Counted from the first letter of the stretch, positions 7,673-15,679 are shown. The stretch: DNA of 64,000 nt from Burkholderia sp. USMB20 (GCF_000949135.2 NZ_JTAN02000019.1:186001-250000), one strand, 5' to 3'. The notes: a model not told the origin generated them from the letters alone. Translations and numbers: made by a program.

Positions 7673-7908
7673 TTCTGGTCGGCGTCGCTCGCGAATCGCA
7701 CGGTCGCGTCGATCCGGGCATCCATGCCGGGGCGTTCATGTCATGGGCGGTTGCGTTTGACAGGGAAGCGTCAACGCGCCAGGGTGCGGCTGCGAATTGC
7801 GGTGGCGCGCGAAGATGAGCAAGCGTGCCGCTGCGGACATGACGAAAGGCTGAACGTGCTTTCCTACCTGCGGTTACTTTTGCGCGACGCAAATTTCGCC
7901 GGCTTCCC

Positions 7909-8301
7909 GTGATTCGTTTTCAATCGACGCCGATCGATCTGGGCATCGACGGTGTGCCGCATTCGGGTTGGGAAGTCGCGATACTCGCGGCATCCGGCGG
8001 TATCGTCGGCGCGGCGACATACAGCCTGGCGCCGCGAACCGATCGGGTATATGTCCATCGACTGGAAATTCTCCCGACGATGAGGCGCCGCGGCTACGGT
8101 CTCGCCTTCCTGTCGTATCTGCATCGAACGTACCAGTTGCCCATTACTCCCATCGACGACGGGCCTGAGGCCCGGTCGTTCTGGCGCGCCGCGAGATCCT
8201 TTCAATCCGGAGCCTGGCGGGTTACGTCCGGACAATCATCCGACGAGTTCCGCGACGCGCTGCTTCAATGGCGGCATCGGCAGGCGGTCATGCTCGGCTA
8301 G
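7909..8301 (+). CDS. Small GNAT-like acetyltransferase domain protein
   Basis: This 130-residue protein has an N-terminal region ending in strand VYVHRLEILPTM and then RRRGYGLAFLSYLHRTY, which fits motif A of GNAT acetyltransferases (V.P..RRRG.G, the acetyl-CoA pyrophosphate loop). The rest of the fold is short compared with the usual ~150 residues. The start is GTG at 7909, and no better start is seen. A TTTCCTAC element lies at 7860-7867. The substrate cannot be inferred, and a degenerate, non-catalytic GNAT is possible. Confidence 0.6.
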   Translation: MIRFQSTPIDLGIDGVPHSGWEVAILAASGGIVGAATYSLAPRTDRVYVHRLEILPTMRRRGYGLAFLSYLHRTYQLPITPIDDGPEARSFWRAARSFQSGAWRVTSGQSSDEFRDALLQWRHRQAVMLG

Positions 8302-8430
8302 GGTCCCCCGTCGGCAAAATCATCGGATTCCTAGGCGAACCTGCATGACGCCGTTCGCACAAGCGGCCTTGCTCGCTGGTCATGCGCGACATAGATTGTC
8401 TTCATCGAGGTCCGACTTTCTGGAGGGGCC

Positions 8431-8853
8431 ATGGAACTGCTCGTGGAACGCGTTGACGTATGGGCGGCCACCATCGAGGACAAGCCGGGCGGTCTTGCAC
8501 ACGTGCTGAACGCGTTGCGGGATGCCGGCGTGGATTTGCAATTCATCGTCGCCCGGCGCACCCAGGAAGCACCCGGCAAAGGGGTGGTATTCGTCGCGCC
8601 GCTGCAGGGAGATCGGGAGACCCGTGCTGCCACGCAGGCGGGATTCAGTCCTAGCTCGAGCCTGCACTCGATTCGTGTGATGGGGCTGGACCAGATGGGG
8701 ATCATCGCGGAGCTGACCCAGAAACTGTCGGACGGCGGGATCAATCTCCGCGGCGTATCCGCCGCCGTGCTCGGCTCGCAGTTCATTGCCTATCTAGCGC
8801 TCGACTCGCTGGCCGACGCCGAGCAGGCGACAGACATCCTGCAAAGGCCCTGA
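8431..8853 (+). CDS. ACT-domain protein
   Basis: This 140-residue protein contains two ACT-type repeats. The first opens WAATIEDKPGGLAHVLNALRDAGVDL, with the PGGLA turn and IVAR strand. The second is RVMGLDQMGIIAELTQKLSDGGINL followed by VSAAVLGSQFIAYLAL. ACT domains bind small ligands, often amino acids; stand-alone tandem ACT proteins are usually regulatory. TGGAGGGG lies just upstream of the ATG at 8431. It has no close neighbour on the same strand and no enzyme domain attached. Confidence 0.8.
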   Translation: MELLVERVDVWAATIEDKPGGLAHVLNALRDAGVDLQFIVARRTQEAPGKGVVFVAPLQGDRETRAATQAGFSPSSSLHSIRVMGLDQMGIIAELTQKLSDGGINLRGVSAAVLGSQFIAYLALDSLADAEQATDILQRP

Positions 8854-9402
8854 ATTGCCGCTTCAGTCGACTGCCGGGTGAGGCGGGGCGCCTTTCACGG
8901 CTGAATCTCGCGTGCGGTGCATCGGGCGTTCGGCGCGGTCTGCCCGATCTTCGACCGGATGAGGCCGCCGCGGAATATCGACGGCCAATCGATTGCGGCA
9001 TGCGCGCGGGCGACGCGCCGCAGCGGCGCTTCGTTCGCGTGATTTGCCGCGTACGTCTGCCGTGTTCCTGTGTCTTCGCGTACCTTCGCGTGCCTTCGCG
9101 TTTCGTCATGCCGTGTGCGGCAAACACGGGCGAGCGGGCAGGGGATCGATTGACCCGGCGTATTTGTTCGTGTTCGAGTTTTTAATAAAAACAGATGCAT
9201 TGTGATAAGAATACTTATCCTGTCTTATCCATTCAGCATCGCCGATTCCCCCGCTTGTCGCTTTCGTTCGCTGGTCACCACTGGCGGGAGTTCGCAGCCG
9301 TCCCTTCCACATTGGCTGGCTGACCGTCATCCATGGCTTCGTCGCGTTCGTCGCCCATCGCAAGCCGCGTTTGTCGGGGGGCATCGGATTTTCGGTTTCC
9401 TG
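8854..9402. other. Intergenic region, no gene recognised
   Basis: This 549-base region holds no frame with a protein-like composition. It contains a tandem decamer at 9071-9100, an AT-rich patch at 9180-9230 with GATAAG-AATA-CTTATC (9203-9218), and a further CTTATCC just after. The patch could be a promoter or operator, but no gene starts close by in either direction. Confidence 0.5.
9071..9100. repeat. Three tandem copies of a decamer
   Basis: Three adjacent ten-base units ending in CTTCGCG are visible (first three bases vary: TGT, TAC, TGC). The tract is short and lies in noncoding sequence. No function is evident. Confidence 0.6.
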
Positions 9403-9475
9403 TGGGCCGTACTGGATTCGAACCAGTGACCAACGGACAAAAAGTCGGCCGCTCCACCAGCTGAGCCAACGGCCC
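9403..9475 (-). tRNA. tRNA-Lys(TTT)-like gene with an aberrant anticodon arm
   Basis: The 73-base sequence folds as a class I tRNA. It has a perfect 7-bp acceptor stem (GGGCCGT/ACGGCCC), a GCTC/GAGC D stem with GG in the loop, and a perfect T stem ACTGG/CCAGT with loop TTCGAAT. The anticodon loop reads C-TTTTT-G, so positions 34-36 are TTT (Lys). Position 37 would then be U instead of a purine, and pair 29-41 is a C-C mismatch. No CCA is encoded. The strong acceptor and T arms argue for a tRNA-derived gene; the anticodon arm argues for a minor or decayed copy. Confidence 0.6.
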
Positions 9476-9522
9476 GGTTCGTCCGATGTCCGCCCGCCAC
9501 CACGGCACTTTTCGTGTTTGCC

Positions 9523-10086
9523 CTAGCGGATTTCGATCGTGCGACTCACGGTCTGTGTCGGCTCCGACTTTGGCACGGTCAACGTGAGTACACCGTTATC
9601 GAACTTTGCCAACGTGCGATCGGGGTCGGCGTAGTCCGGCATCGGGATCGTGCGGATGAAGCTTCCGTGGGCGCGCTCCAGCCGGTAACAGCCGTTTTCC
9701 TCGCTGCGTACGTCCTGCTTTTTCTCTCCGCGCAGCACGATTGCCCCGTCCTCGACGCTCACCTTCAGATCTTCGCGCGCCATTCCGGGCAGTTCGGCGG
9801 TCACGCGCAGCACCGGTCCTTCATCGACGACGTCGATGCGCGGCTGGAAGCGCGATGAACTGAAGTCGCCGAACCATCGTTCGAGCGCGCCACGGCCTGC
9901 GAGCGGGTCATGAAGGAATTCCTCCACCGCACGCCACGGCTCACGTGAGAACAGTCGCGGAATGTCGGGCCACGCGGCCCGCCACTGTTCGCTTGACGGC
10001 GGGTTTTCCGGGCCTTCCGCGTCGGACTTGCGGGCAGTTCCGCGAAGGAACTTGAAGGGGTTCCACTTTTTCGGATCGGTATTCAT
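9523..10086 (-). CDS. Hsp20/alpha-crystallin family small heat-shock protein
   Basis: This 187-residue protein has a long, Trp- and Pro-rich N-terminal arm. An alpha-crystallin domain follows (roughly residues 80-180), with FQPRIDVVDEGPVLRVTAELPGM, the GAIVLRGEKK strand and the signature DNGVLTLTVPK. Small heat-shock proteins hold unfolding proteins for refolding. The ATG at 10086 overlaps the TGA of the upstream frame as ATGA, with GGAGGA six bases before it. It is the last gene of a leftward hsp20 run that begins at 11362. The extended N-terminal arm separates it from the two shorter paralogs. Confidence 0.9.
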   Translation of the reverse strand: MNTDPKKWNPFKFLRGTARKSDAEGPENPPSSEQWRAAWPDIPRLFSREPWRAVEEFLHDPLAGRGALERWFGDFSSSRFQPRIDVVDEGPVLRVTAELPGMAREDLKVSVEDGAIVLRGEKKQDVRSEENGCYRLERAHGSFIRTIPMPDYADPDRTLAKFDNGVLTLTVPKSEPTQTVSRTIEIR

Positions 10087-10383
10087 GGCATCCTCCGATT
10101 CAGCTTCAATCCGTTTCGAGCGTGGCGGCCAGCCCCTCGGGCAGCAAGCGTGCCCCGAGCCTCGACTGCGCCGGGCATGCCGCGATCGATCAGTTGCACC
10201 GCGTACTCGAGCGCATCGCGCTGCGTTTCGGCCGCGCTTGTCCAGCGCTCGCCGAAACGCGGCGGATGCCGGTCGGCCGACACCTCATCGTTCCGTTCGA
10301 TCCGGACGATGGCGATGTAGCCATCCGGCGCGGACGTGCGTGTCGCGATCGTCGCATGGGCACGGTGCGGACAAGGACCGCAT
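10083..10383 (-). pseudogene. Small gene between two hsp20 genes, probably frameshifted
   Basis: A minus-strand frame ending at 10083 encodes a protein-like stretch (DGYIAIVRIERNDEV, PPRFGERWTSAAETQRDALEYA, QLIDRGMPG). Its TGA overlaps the ATG of the following hsp20, which is typical of translational coupling. There is no start codon in that frame. An ATG at 10383 with GGAGAGG directly before it lies in another frame that stops after 32 codons, and the distance 10383-10083 is one base off a multiple of three. I read this as a short stress-operon gene of about 100 codons broken by a frameshift near its start. The family is not recognised. Confidence 0.4.
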
Positions 10384-10498
10384 GCCCTCTCCAGGACTCC
10401 TGAGCGACATCGGAAACCGGTGCCTCCCGCGCCTGGTTCGCGACGGGCGGCGGCGTTTTCCCCGCCGCCCATCTTCCCGACCCGCCGTTGCCGCAGGG

Positions 10499-10906
10499 TC
10501 AGCCGGTCCTGACTTCGATGCGCCGTGGGCGAGCCTCGTCGCGACGCGGGATCGTCAGCTTCAACACCCCGTCCTGGAGGCTTGCCTCGATCTTCGACGT
10601 ATCGAAGTCCGGTGACAGCGTGAACGTCCTCGCGAAGTGCGGCTCCCGGACCTCGGCATGCTGCAGGCGCAGATTTGCCGGCGTCGGCACCACCGCCTCG
10701 GCCTCGATCGAGAGGCTGCTGTCGTGAACCTTGACGTCCAGCTTGTCCTTCGTCACGCCGGGCAGATCTGCCCACAGTGTGACGCCCTGATTGCTCTCGT
10801 AGATGTCGACGGCCGGGGTGAGGGTGATCCGGCGCGTGGCCTGTTCCGCGTCGCGGCGCGTGACTGCGGATGGGTCGCGTTCAGCCAGTTTGGTCATGTC
10901 GTTCAT
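10499..10906 (-). CDS. Hsp20/alpha-crystallin family small heat-shock protein
   Basis: This 135-residue protein has a short N-terminal arm and an alpha-crystallin domain. It starts TPAVDIYESNQGVTLWADLPGV, continues with the SSLSIEAEAV strand, and ends with FARTFTLSPDFD and the signature QDGVLKLTIPR. It lies 15 bases downstream of the first hsp20 in the run and is transcribed with it. Two Hsp20 proteins of this kind often form a pair with different oligomers. GAGGAG precedes the ATG at 10906. The C-terminal tail ends in a basic stretch (RRIEVRTG) that resembles the family's IxI anchor only weakly. Confidence 0.9.
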   Translation of the reverse strand: MNDMTKLAERDPSAVTRRDAEQATRRITLTPAVDIYESNQGVTLWADLPGVTKDKLDVKVHDSSLSIEAEAVVPTPANLRLQHAEVREPHFARTFTLSPDFDTSKIEASLQDGVLKLTIPRRDEARPRRIEVRTG

Positions 10907-10921
10907 GATCGGCTCCTCGAG

Positions 10922-11362
10922 TTACTGGACGGTGATGGCGCGTGGCTTGGACGACTCGCGCTTGCCGATACTGATCGACAGGCAGCCATTTTCGTAGCGC
11001 GCCTGGACCTTGTCGGGATCGGCGGTGTCGGGCAGCTCGATGACGCGCCGGAAGGCGCCGACGAAGCGCTCCTGCGCATACGTACGCGTCTCGCTTTCAG
11101 TGTCGGGTTGCGTCGATTTGCGTTCGCCGCTGAGGGTCAGCAAGCCCTTGTCGATCGACACGTCGAGTTCGGCGGCGTTGACGCCCGGGGCGAAGGCGAC
11201 GATCTCGATCGACTCGTCCGTCGCGCCGATGTTGATCTGAGGAAATGCGCCGAGCCGGCTCGCGCGGATGCTGGACGGGAAGCCGCCGAAGAGTTGCGCC
11301 ATCTGCTGCTGCAGGCGGTCGAACTCGCTGAAGAAATCGGTTCCGAAGTAAAGATCGCTCAT
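10922..11362 (-). CDS. Hsp20/alpha-crystallin family small heat-shock protein, first gene of the run
   Basis: This 146-residue protein opens LYFGTDFFSEFDRLQQQM, a typical class A Hsp20 start. An alpha-crystallin domain follows, with INIGATDESIEIVAFAPGV, DKGLLTLSGERK and the signature ENGCLSISIGK. I took the ATG at 11362, not the frame opening at 11452, because AGGAGG lies eight bases upstream. A sigma-32-like promoter is visible about 140 bases upstream (11500-11528). The leader immediately before the start contains ATCC-AGGA-GGAT, in which the ribosome site sits in a small hairpin loop; this could be temperature-sensitive, but that is inference. Confidence 0.9.
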   Translation of the reverse strand: MSDLYFGTDFFSEFDRLQQQMAQLFGGFPSSIRASRLGAFPQINIGATDESIEIVAFAPGVNAAELDVSIDKGLLTLSGERKSTQPDTESETRTYAQERFVGAFRRVIELPDTADPDKVQARYENGCLSISIGKRESSKPRAITVQ

Positions 11363-11499
11363 GATCGTATCCTCCTGGATGGCAATCGGGAGGCGAACGG
11401 GCCTACGCGCTCCAGTTCGCCTGCCGGACTGCCGGCAAACAAATCGAAACACGCAGCGCGCGGGATGAAACGGTTCGCGCGTCTGCCTGAGCGAAACTC

Positions 11500-11528
11500 A
11501 AGATAGGCACTCTGCGGAAAATTTCAAG
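11500..11528 (-). promoter_or_regulatory. Sigma-32-like heat-shock promoter for the hsp20 run
   Basis: On the minus strand CTTGAAA (11522-11528) is followed after 14 bases by CCTATCTT (11500-11507), close to the sigma-32 consensus CTTGAAA-N11-16-CCCCATNT. It points toward the hsp20 gene at 11362 and would leave a leader of about 130 bases. Confidence 0.6.
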
Positions 11529-11611
11529 GGGCGGCGGCAGATTTTTGCACTTGAAATTCCGGTGCTGGAACCTATCATCGCAGCGGCTTGGAACTGCATG
11601 CGGAGGACGCC

Positions 11612-11995
11612 ATGGAATTCGATACGGACTGGCTTACGCTGGGCAGGCATCGTATCCGGCTGCGCTCGACGAAGGGCTTTCCGACCGAGACGATGCGCAC
11701 CGTGACCGAGGTCGTCAGGCTGGCGATCGACAACAACATGAGCGCGCGGGCGCGACTCGTCGAGATCGTCTGCCGGCAGGAAAAGACCTACGACGTGCTG
11801 GTCGGCACGACGATGGCGGAGGACAAGACTTGTGCACCGCAACTTGAAGCCGCGGTCGCGGTCGTGCTGGGCCTGTTGCCCGAGCAGATCAACATCACGG
11901 TCACCCCGGTCACGCAAAAGGAGGTCGATCTGCACTTCGGCGTGTACGAGCGGATGCTGTCGGAGAAGCTGAGTTCGACGCCGCCGATCCGCTGA
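11612..11995 (+). CDS. Hypothetical protein
   Basis: This 127-residue soluble protein belongs to no family I recognise. It opens with a strand-rich segment (WLTLGRHRIRLRS), followed by a long helix (RTVTEVVRLAIDNNMSARARLVEIV), a strand (TYDVLVGTT), another helix (LEAAVAVVLGLLP) and a last strand (QINITVTPVTQKEVDLHFGVY). This could be a small alpha/beta ligand-binding fold. CGGAGGAC lies a few bases upstream of the ATG at 11612; an upstream in-frame TTG is less likely. It is divergent from the hsp20 operon and shares its intergenic region. Confidence 0.6.
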   Translation: MEFDTDWLTLGRHRIRLRSTKGFPTETMRTVTEVVRLAIDNNMSARARLVEIVCRQEKTYDVLVGTTMAEDKTCAPQLEAAVAVVLGLLPEQINITVTPVTQKEVDLHFGVYERMLSEKLSSTPPIR

Positions 11996-12169
11996 CCGAG
12001 CGGTTCGGCGCGCCGCCGTACGGCCGGCGCAGGTTCGCGTCTGCCGACATGCCGGCGCGGGGCGGGCACGGCGGCAACGATCGCGGAATGGGGCACCAGA
12101 CCGACGCCGGACGTCGGATTGGCGATCCACCTGGACCGGCGCACCCATGTGCATGCTTCATGCCCGTCC

Positions 12170-13474
12170 TCAACCGTGCGTCGGCCGAAGCGCGCGCCCC
12201 ATCTCCGCGATCGGCATCGCCGCGATCGAATTCAGCAGCCGCGTCTCGCCGGCGTCCGGGCGTGCGATTGCCCGCACTTCCTCGAGCGTCTGCGCGACAT
12301 GGCGATCGAGCGGTTCGAGAAAGCGCTGCAGCTCGCTTGCCGCCGCTTTCTCCCTGAGCCCGAGCGCCTGACCGAACGCGATCAGCGCGGCCGCATCGAT
12401 TTCGACAAAGCGCGTCGCGTTGCCGAGCGGCATCGTCAATTCGCAGTGCGGCCAGTGATCGCCGCGATGGTCGGGGCGGTGCGTCGGCGTGTGATACACG
12501 ACCGTGCTGACGATGTCGTAGAACGGCGCGAGCCGGTAGCCGCGCGCGTCGACGAAGAACGACAGGTTCTTCAGGTGCGCGTCGGCATTGCCGACCACCA
12601 CGTTGAACACGGTCCAGCGGAACACCGACAGGCGCGCCAGCGCGCGCGTGCTGGTGCGCTCGATCGCGCGGGCGAGCTCCTGCGCGTTCGCGCGCTGGTA
12701 CTTGAAGCCGCGGTCGTAGTTGAGCAACTGCATCGCGTCGATCGTATGCACGCGTGCGGCCGGCGCCGACGCGACGTCGCGGTCGAACCGGTCGATCACG
12801 TAGCACGCGGACGGCGCGCGCAGGAAGTGCACGTCGGGGACGTCGAGCCCCATCTTCTGCGCGAGCTTCATGCAGAAGAATTCGTTGATCGCCGAGTGCG
12901 GGTAGCCGGCCGCGCGCATGTCCGGCTTGAGCAGGTGCATCGACGGCTCGCTGCCGACCGGCTCGTACAGCGCGTAGTCGGGTGCATCGCCGCGCAGCAC
13001 CAGCAGCAGCTTCTGCTGCGCACCGGCCGCCGACATGCGCTTGGGCGCGGTGGCCGTCAGCGCGCGCTCGGGCATCGCCCGGATCCGGCGTTCGAGCTCG
13101 TCGAGCGGCAGCGGCTGCAGGCTGCCGGGCGCTTCCCGTTCGCCGTCGGCCAGCAGCGTCAGCGCGCCGGCCGATTCGCGCCCGAAGTACGCGAGCAGGC
13201 CCCACGCGTCGGCGGCGTCGACCTTCGCCTCGCGTGCGAGCGAGGTGCGCATGCCTTCCTCGGGCAGCAGGTTGTCGAAGAACCACTGGACCGGGCGATC
13301 GGTCGACGTGTCGGTGTAGGGGCCGGCGCGCAGCGCGAACGCCGGGGACAGCGGATAGGCGGCCGGGGACGCGAGCCATTGCGGGTCGTACGCGAACGAC
13401 CAGATGCCCTTGTCGTCGGTCAGCGTGCCCATGCGCACGCCGTTGGCGGACGCGATCAGCGTTCTAGCCGCCAT
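12170..13474 (-). CDS. hipA: HipA-family serine/threonine kinase toxin
   Basis: This 434-residue protein of the HipA family has the N-terminal HipA_N region (DDKGIWSFAYDPQWL) and DNLLPEEG. The ATP-binding loop reads SAAGAQQKLLLV, where E. coli HipA has SISGVQEK. The catalytic stretch GNADAHLKN is followed by the metal-binding YDIVST. HipA phosphorylates glutamyl-tRNA synthetase in E. coli and causes growth arrest; related HipA proteins have other targets. All kinase residues I can check are present, so it looks active. The start overlaps the upstream hipB by 11 bases, as in a co-regulated toxin-antitoxin pair. Confidence 0.9.
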   Translation of the reverse strand: MAARTLIASANGVRMGTLTDDKGIWSFAYDPQWLASPAAYPLSPAFALRAGPYTDTSTDRPVQWFFDNLLPEEGMRTSLAREAKVDAADAWGLLAYFGRESAGALTLLADGEREAPGSLQPLPLDELERRIRAMPERALTATAPKRMSAAGAQQKLLLVLRGDAPDYALYEPVGSEPSMHLLKPDMRAAGYPHSAINEFFCMKLAQKMGLDVPDVHFLRAPSACYVIDRFDRDVASAPAARVHTIDAMQLLNYDRGFKYQRANAQELARAIERTSTRALARLSVFRWTVFNVVVGNADAHLKNLSFFVDARGYRLAPFYDIVSTVVYHTPTHRPDHRGDHWPHCELTMPLGNATRFVEIDAAALIAFGQALGLREKAAASELQRFLEPLDRHVAQTLEEVRAIARPDAGETRLLNSIAAMPIAEMGRALRPTHG

Positions 13475-13748
13475 GGCTGCTCCTGCGGCGTTGCGCGGCC
13501 TTCAGCGCGGTGGCTTCCGAAATCTCGACCGACGACTCGGCGTACAGGCGCACGCCCAGTTCGCCGAGCAGCAGCATGACCTTGCCGATTTGCGCGGTCG
13601 GCTTTCCGCCTTCCACCTGGCTGATGAATTTCGGCGACAGCCCGGTCGCGTTCGCGAGTTCGTCGCGCGTGAACCCCTGCTGGAGCCGCGCCGCGCGGAT
13701 GAGGTGGGCGAGCGCGCCGATCGTGTCGACGGACTGGGACTCCGACAT
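13464..13748 (-). CDS. hipB: HipB-family XRE antitoxin and repressor
   Basis: This 94-residue protein has a Cro/CI helix-turn-helix: LIRAARLQQGFTRDELANATGLSPKFISQVEGGKP. The turn lies at ANATGLSP and the recognition helix at KFISQVE. HipB binds HipA and represses the operon. I chose the ATG at 13748, which removes 15 unrelated residues from the longer open frame. Four regularly spaced palindromes of the form GTATCCG-N2-CGGATAC lie immediately upstream (13766-13932) and are very likely its operators. Confidence 0.9.
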   Translation of the reverse strand: MSESQSVDTIGALAHLIRAARLQQGFTRDELANATGLSPKFISQVEGGKPTAQIGKVMLLLGELGVRLYAESSVEISEATALKAAQRRRSSHGG

Positions 13749-14129
13749 GACGTTCTCCGTGCTTCGTATCTGATCGGGAACAGTATTGCACAACTCGCCG
13801 GCCGGGGCATCATTTCGTATCCGTACAGGAACGGAGCGGCGAACCGGGGAGCCGGTACGTCGTTTCGTACCCGATCGGGTACCGGGAGGCGCGGAAGCGT
13901 GACGCAGGCGATTTTCGTATCCGAACGGATGCGGAGAAGGACGGGACCGTGACGGCGGCCCGGTCGCATGCGCGCGCGACGACTGAGCGGTCAGGGCGCT
14001 GGCCGTGCGCGCGGCGACACGCCGACACTGCGACAGGCGCGCGAGCCGGGCCCGAACCTTGCGCGCCGCAAGCGTCGTCCGCGGCCACGCCGCGACGCAT
14101 CACGCAAGAAGATTTACAGGGAGGCGCGC
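13749..14129. other. Intergenic region between hipB and mgtC
   Basis: This 381-base divergent region contains the hipB operator array in its left half. The right half (13933-14129) is GC-rich, without a recognisable gene. It ends with GGGAGG in front of mgtC. Confidence 0.6.
13766..13932. promoter_or_regulatory. Array of four HipB-type operators with 50-51 base spacing
   Basis: Four 16-base palindromes begin at 13766, 13817, 13867 and 13917: GTATCTGATCGGGAAC, GTATCCGTACAGGAAC, GTACCCGATCGGGTAC (a perfect palindrome) and GTATCCGAACGGATGC. Each is preceded by TTC. The steps of 51, 50 and 50 bases are close to five helical turns, so dimers would sit on one face of the DNA. E. coli HipB sites have TATCC-N8-GGATA, similar in half-site. 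The array lies upstream of hipB. Confidence 0.75.
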
Positions 14130-14840
14130 ATGGAGCCGATGCCGGTCGTACTTCAGTGGGATGCGGTCCTCGTCAGGATCGTCCTGGCGCTCGTCGCGGG
14201 CGGGCTGATCGGCCTCGATCGCAGCGAATCCGGCAAGACGGCAGGGCTGCGCACGACGATCTTCGTCTGTCTCGCCGCGTGCCTGGCGATGCTGCAGGTC
14301 AATGCGCTGCTGCCGCAGGCCGGCAAGCCGCAGGACGGGTTCTCGGTGCTCGACCCGATGCGCCTGCCGCTCGGCATCCTGACCGGGATGGGCTTCATCG
14401 GCGGCGGCGCGATCCTGCATCGCGACGGCCTCGTGTCCGGCGTGACCACGGCCGCGACGCTGTGGTTCGTCACCGTCGTCGGACTGTGCATCGGCGGCGG
14501 CCAGCTGTCGCTCGGCGCGCTCGGGCTCGCACTCGCCCTCCTGGTCGTATGGCCGCTGCGGTTGGTCGAGCAGCGCGTGCGCAGCGTCAGGACTGCGCTG
14601 GTCACGGTCGAGTACGAACTGGGCTCGACGGCGCGCGAGCGCCTGACGACCGGGCTGCACAATGCGGGCTTCGCGTGCCGCACGCGCGGTTTTCGCGAAA
14701 CGGCCGCGCGTGCGTTGCGCGAGGAAGAACTGCTCGTGAAGTGGCGCGAACCGGCCGACGCCGATGCGATGCTGCGTCAACTGATCCGGATCGTCGAATC
14801 GGCCGGCCTGACGTCGATCCGCTGTTCCGAGGAGAACTGA
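14130..14840 (+). CDS. MgtC/SapB-family membrane protein
   Basis: This 236-residue protein has four to five N-terminal membrane segments. It carries the family signatures LALVAGGLIGLDRSESGKTAGLRTTIFV (residues ~15-45) and LPLGILTGMGFIGGGAILHRDG followed by GVTTAATLWFVTVVGLCIGGG, and ends in a soluble ACT-like C-terminal domain from about residue 150. MgtC supports growth in low magnesium and in macrophages in several pathogens. GGGAGG lies eight bases upstream of the ATG at 14130. It is divergent from hipBA with no obvious partner. MgtC/SapB membership is clear, but the exact role is not. Confidence 0.85.
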   Translation: MEPMPVVLQWDAVLVRIVLALVAGGLIGLDRSESGKTAGLRTTIFVCLAACLAMLQVNALLPQAGKPQDGFSVLDPMRLPLGILTGMGFIGGGAILHRDGLVSGVTTAATLWFVTVVGLCIGGGQLSLGALGLALALLVVWPLRLVEQRVRSVRTALVTVEYELGSTARERLTTGLHNAGFACRTRGFRETAARALREEELLVKWREPADADAMLRQLIRIVESAGLTSIRCSEEN

Positions 14841-15316
14841 GCCGCACCGCGCTTGCCGGAACGTCGGCGGGTTGCATGCCTGACGGCTGGGAGTCGAGTA
14901 CATCGTGGTTTCTCCTGCATTGTGAATACGCGTCGAAAATCGTGCTCGAGGAGAGCATGACGTCCACGCACCTGCGATCCGCGATCCGCGATCCGCGATC
15001 CGCGATCCGCGATCCGCGATCCGCGATCCGCGATTTGCGGTGCGGGGCCCAAAGCGCGTCATCGCAGCCTGCGTGGCGGGCAACCGTGCGTCGAGAATGT
15101 CGCATCGGATTCTGCAATGGTGTTCGAGCAAACACCAATGCGGATAGCCGGGCTGACTCGGCTTTCGATGGCGCGACGTCCGTTGCATCGTCCACCGGCG
15201 CACGCGTCGCCGACGCAACTCGGCAATAGGAAAAAAATGCTGTGTTGTGCGGATCGTGATTTTCCGCTCGCTGCGGCCCGTTTCAACTAGAATGCACGCA
15301 CTTTCCGGTGCCCTCC
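14841..15316. other. Intergenic region with a heptamer tract
   Basis: The region holds the heptanucleotide tandem repeat described separately, a patch at 15225-15260 with an A-run that could be a promoter for the DUF2946 gene, and nothing protein-like. Confidence 0.5.
14974..15034. repeat. Heptanucleotide tandem repeat (GCGATCC)
   Basis: Eight perfect GCGATCC units (14974-15029) are followed by a partial unit. The unit length is not a multiple of three and the tract is noncoding, so copy-number change would not affect a protein. It is a likely variable-number locus between mgtC and the metal block. Confidence 0.9.
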
Positions 15317-15679
15317 ATGACGACCGCACGTTCCCGCAACCGATTGACCGCCTGGCTTGGCATTTTTGCCATGTGGCTCATCGTCATTGCGCCGAGCGTG
15401 AGCCAGGGCCTCGCCGCTCGCGACGCGGATACGCCGATCGCACCGATCTGCTCGGTCGACCGGCAGTCGGACGCCGACCATCACGCGCCGGCGGTCCACT
15501 TCGATGCGTGCGGATATTGCGATCTGCTCGCCCATCACGTGCCGGCACCGGCATCCGCGATACCGCAACTGCACGCGGTCGAAAGCTACGGCGTCGAACA
15601 ACCTTCGGCTTCGCTTGCGTTCGTCTCTCGGGACGTACGCCGGGCAGCACGCCCCCGGGATTCACCGTCCTTCATCTGA
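15317..15679 (+). CDS. DUF2946-type small membrane protein
   Basis: This 120-residue protein has one N-terminal membrane segment (WLGIFAMWLIVIAPSVSQ), then a periplasmic stretch with several histidines (DADHHAP) and the motif ACGYCDLLAHHVP, which carries the CxYC signature seen in DUF2946 proteins. Genes of this family often precede copper or TonB receptor genes, and a metal-binding role is likely but unproven. I chose the ATG at 15317 over the GTG at 15308. It is the first gene of the long co-directional block and is followed after 148 bases by an outer-membrane protein gene. Three similar genes follow at 17551, 19789 and 29349. Confidence 0.75.
   Translation: MTTARSRNRLTAWLGIFAMWLIVIAPSVSQGLAARDADTPIAPICSVDRQSDADHHAPAVHFDACGYCDLLAHHVPAPASAIPQLHAVESYGVEQPSASLAFVSRDVRRAARPRDSPSFI

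Noticed and set aside
7750-7775. TTGAC ... GTCAA near 7755 as an FNR site
   Set aside because: The half-sites are eight bases apart instead of four and the arms are not arranged as in the consensus.
9203-9218. GATAAG-AATA-CTTATC as an operator
   Set aside because: The palindrome is clear but no gene starts within reach, so no role can be assigned.
14974-15034. Heptamer tract as a CRISPR array
   Set aside because: Units are seven bases, adjacent, with no spacers and no cas genes.
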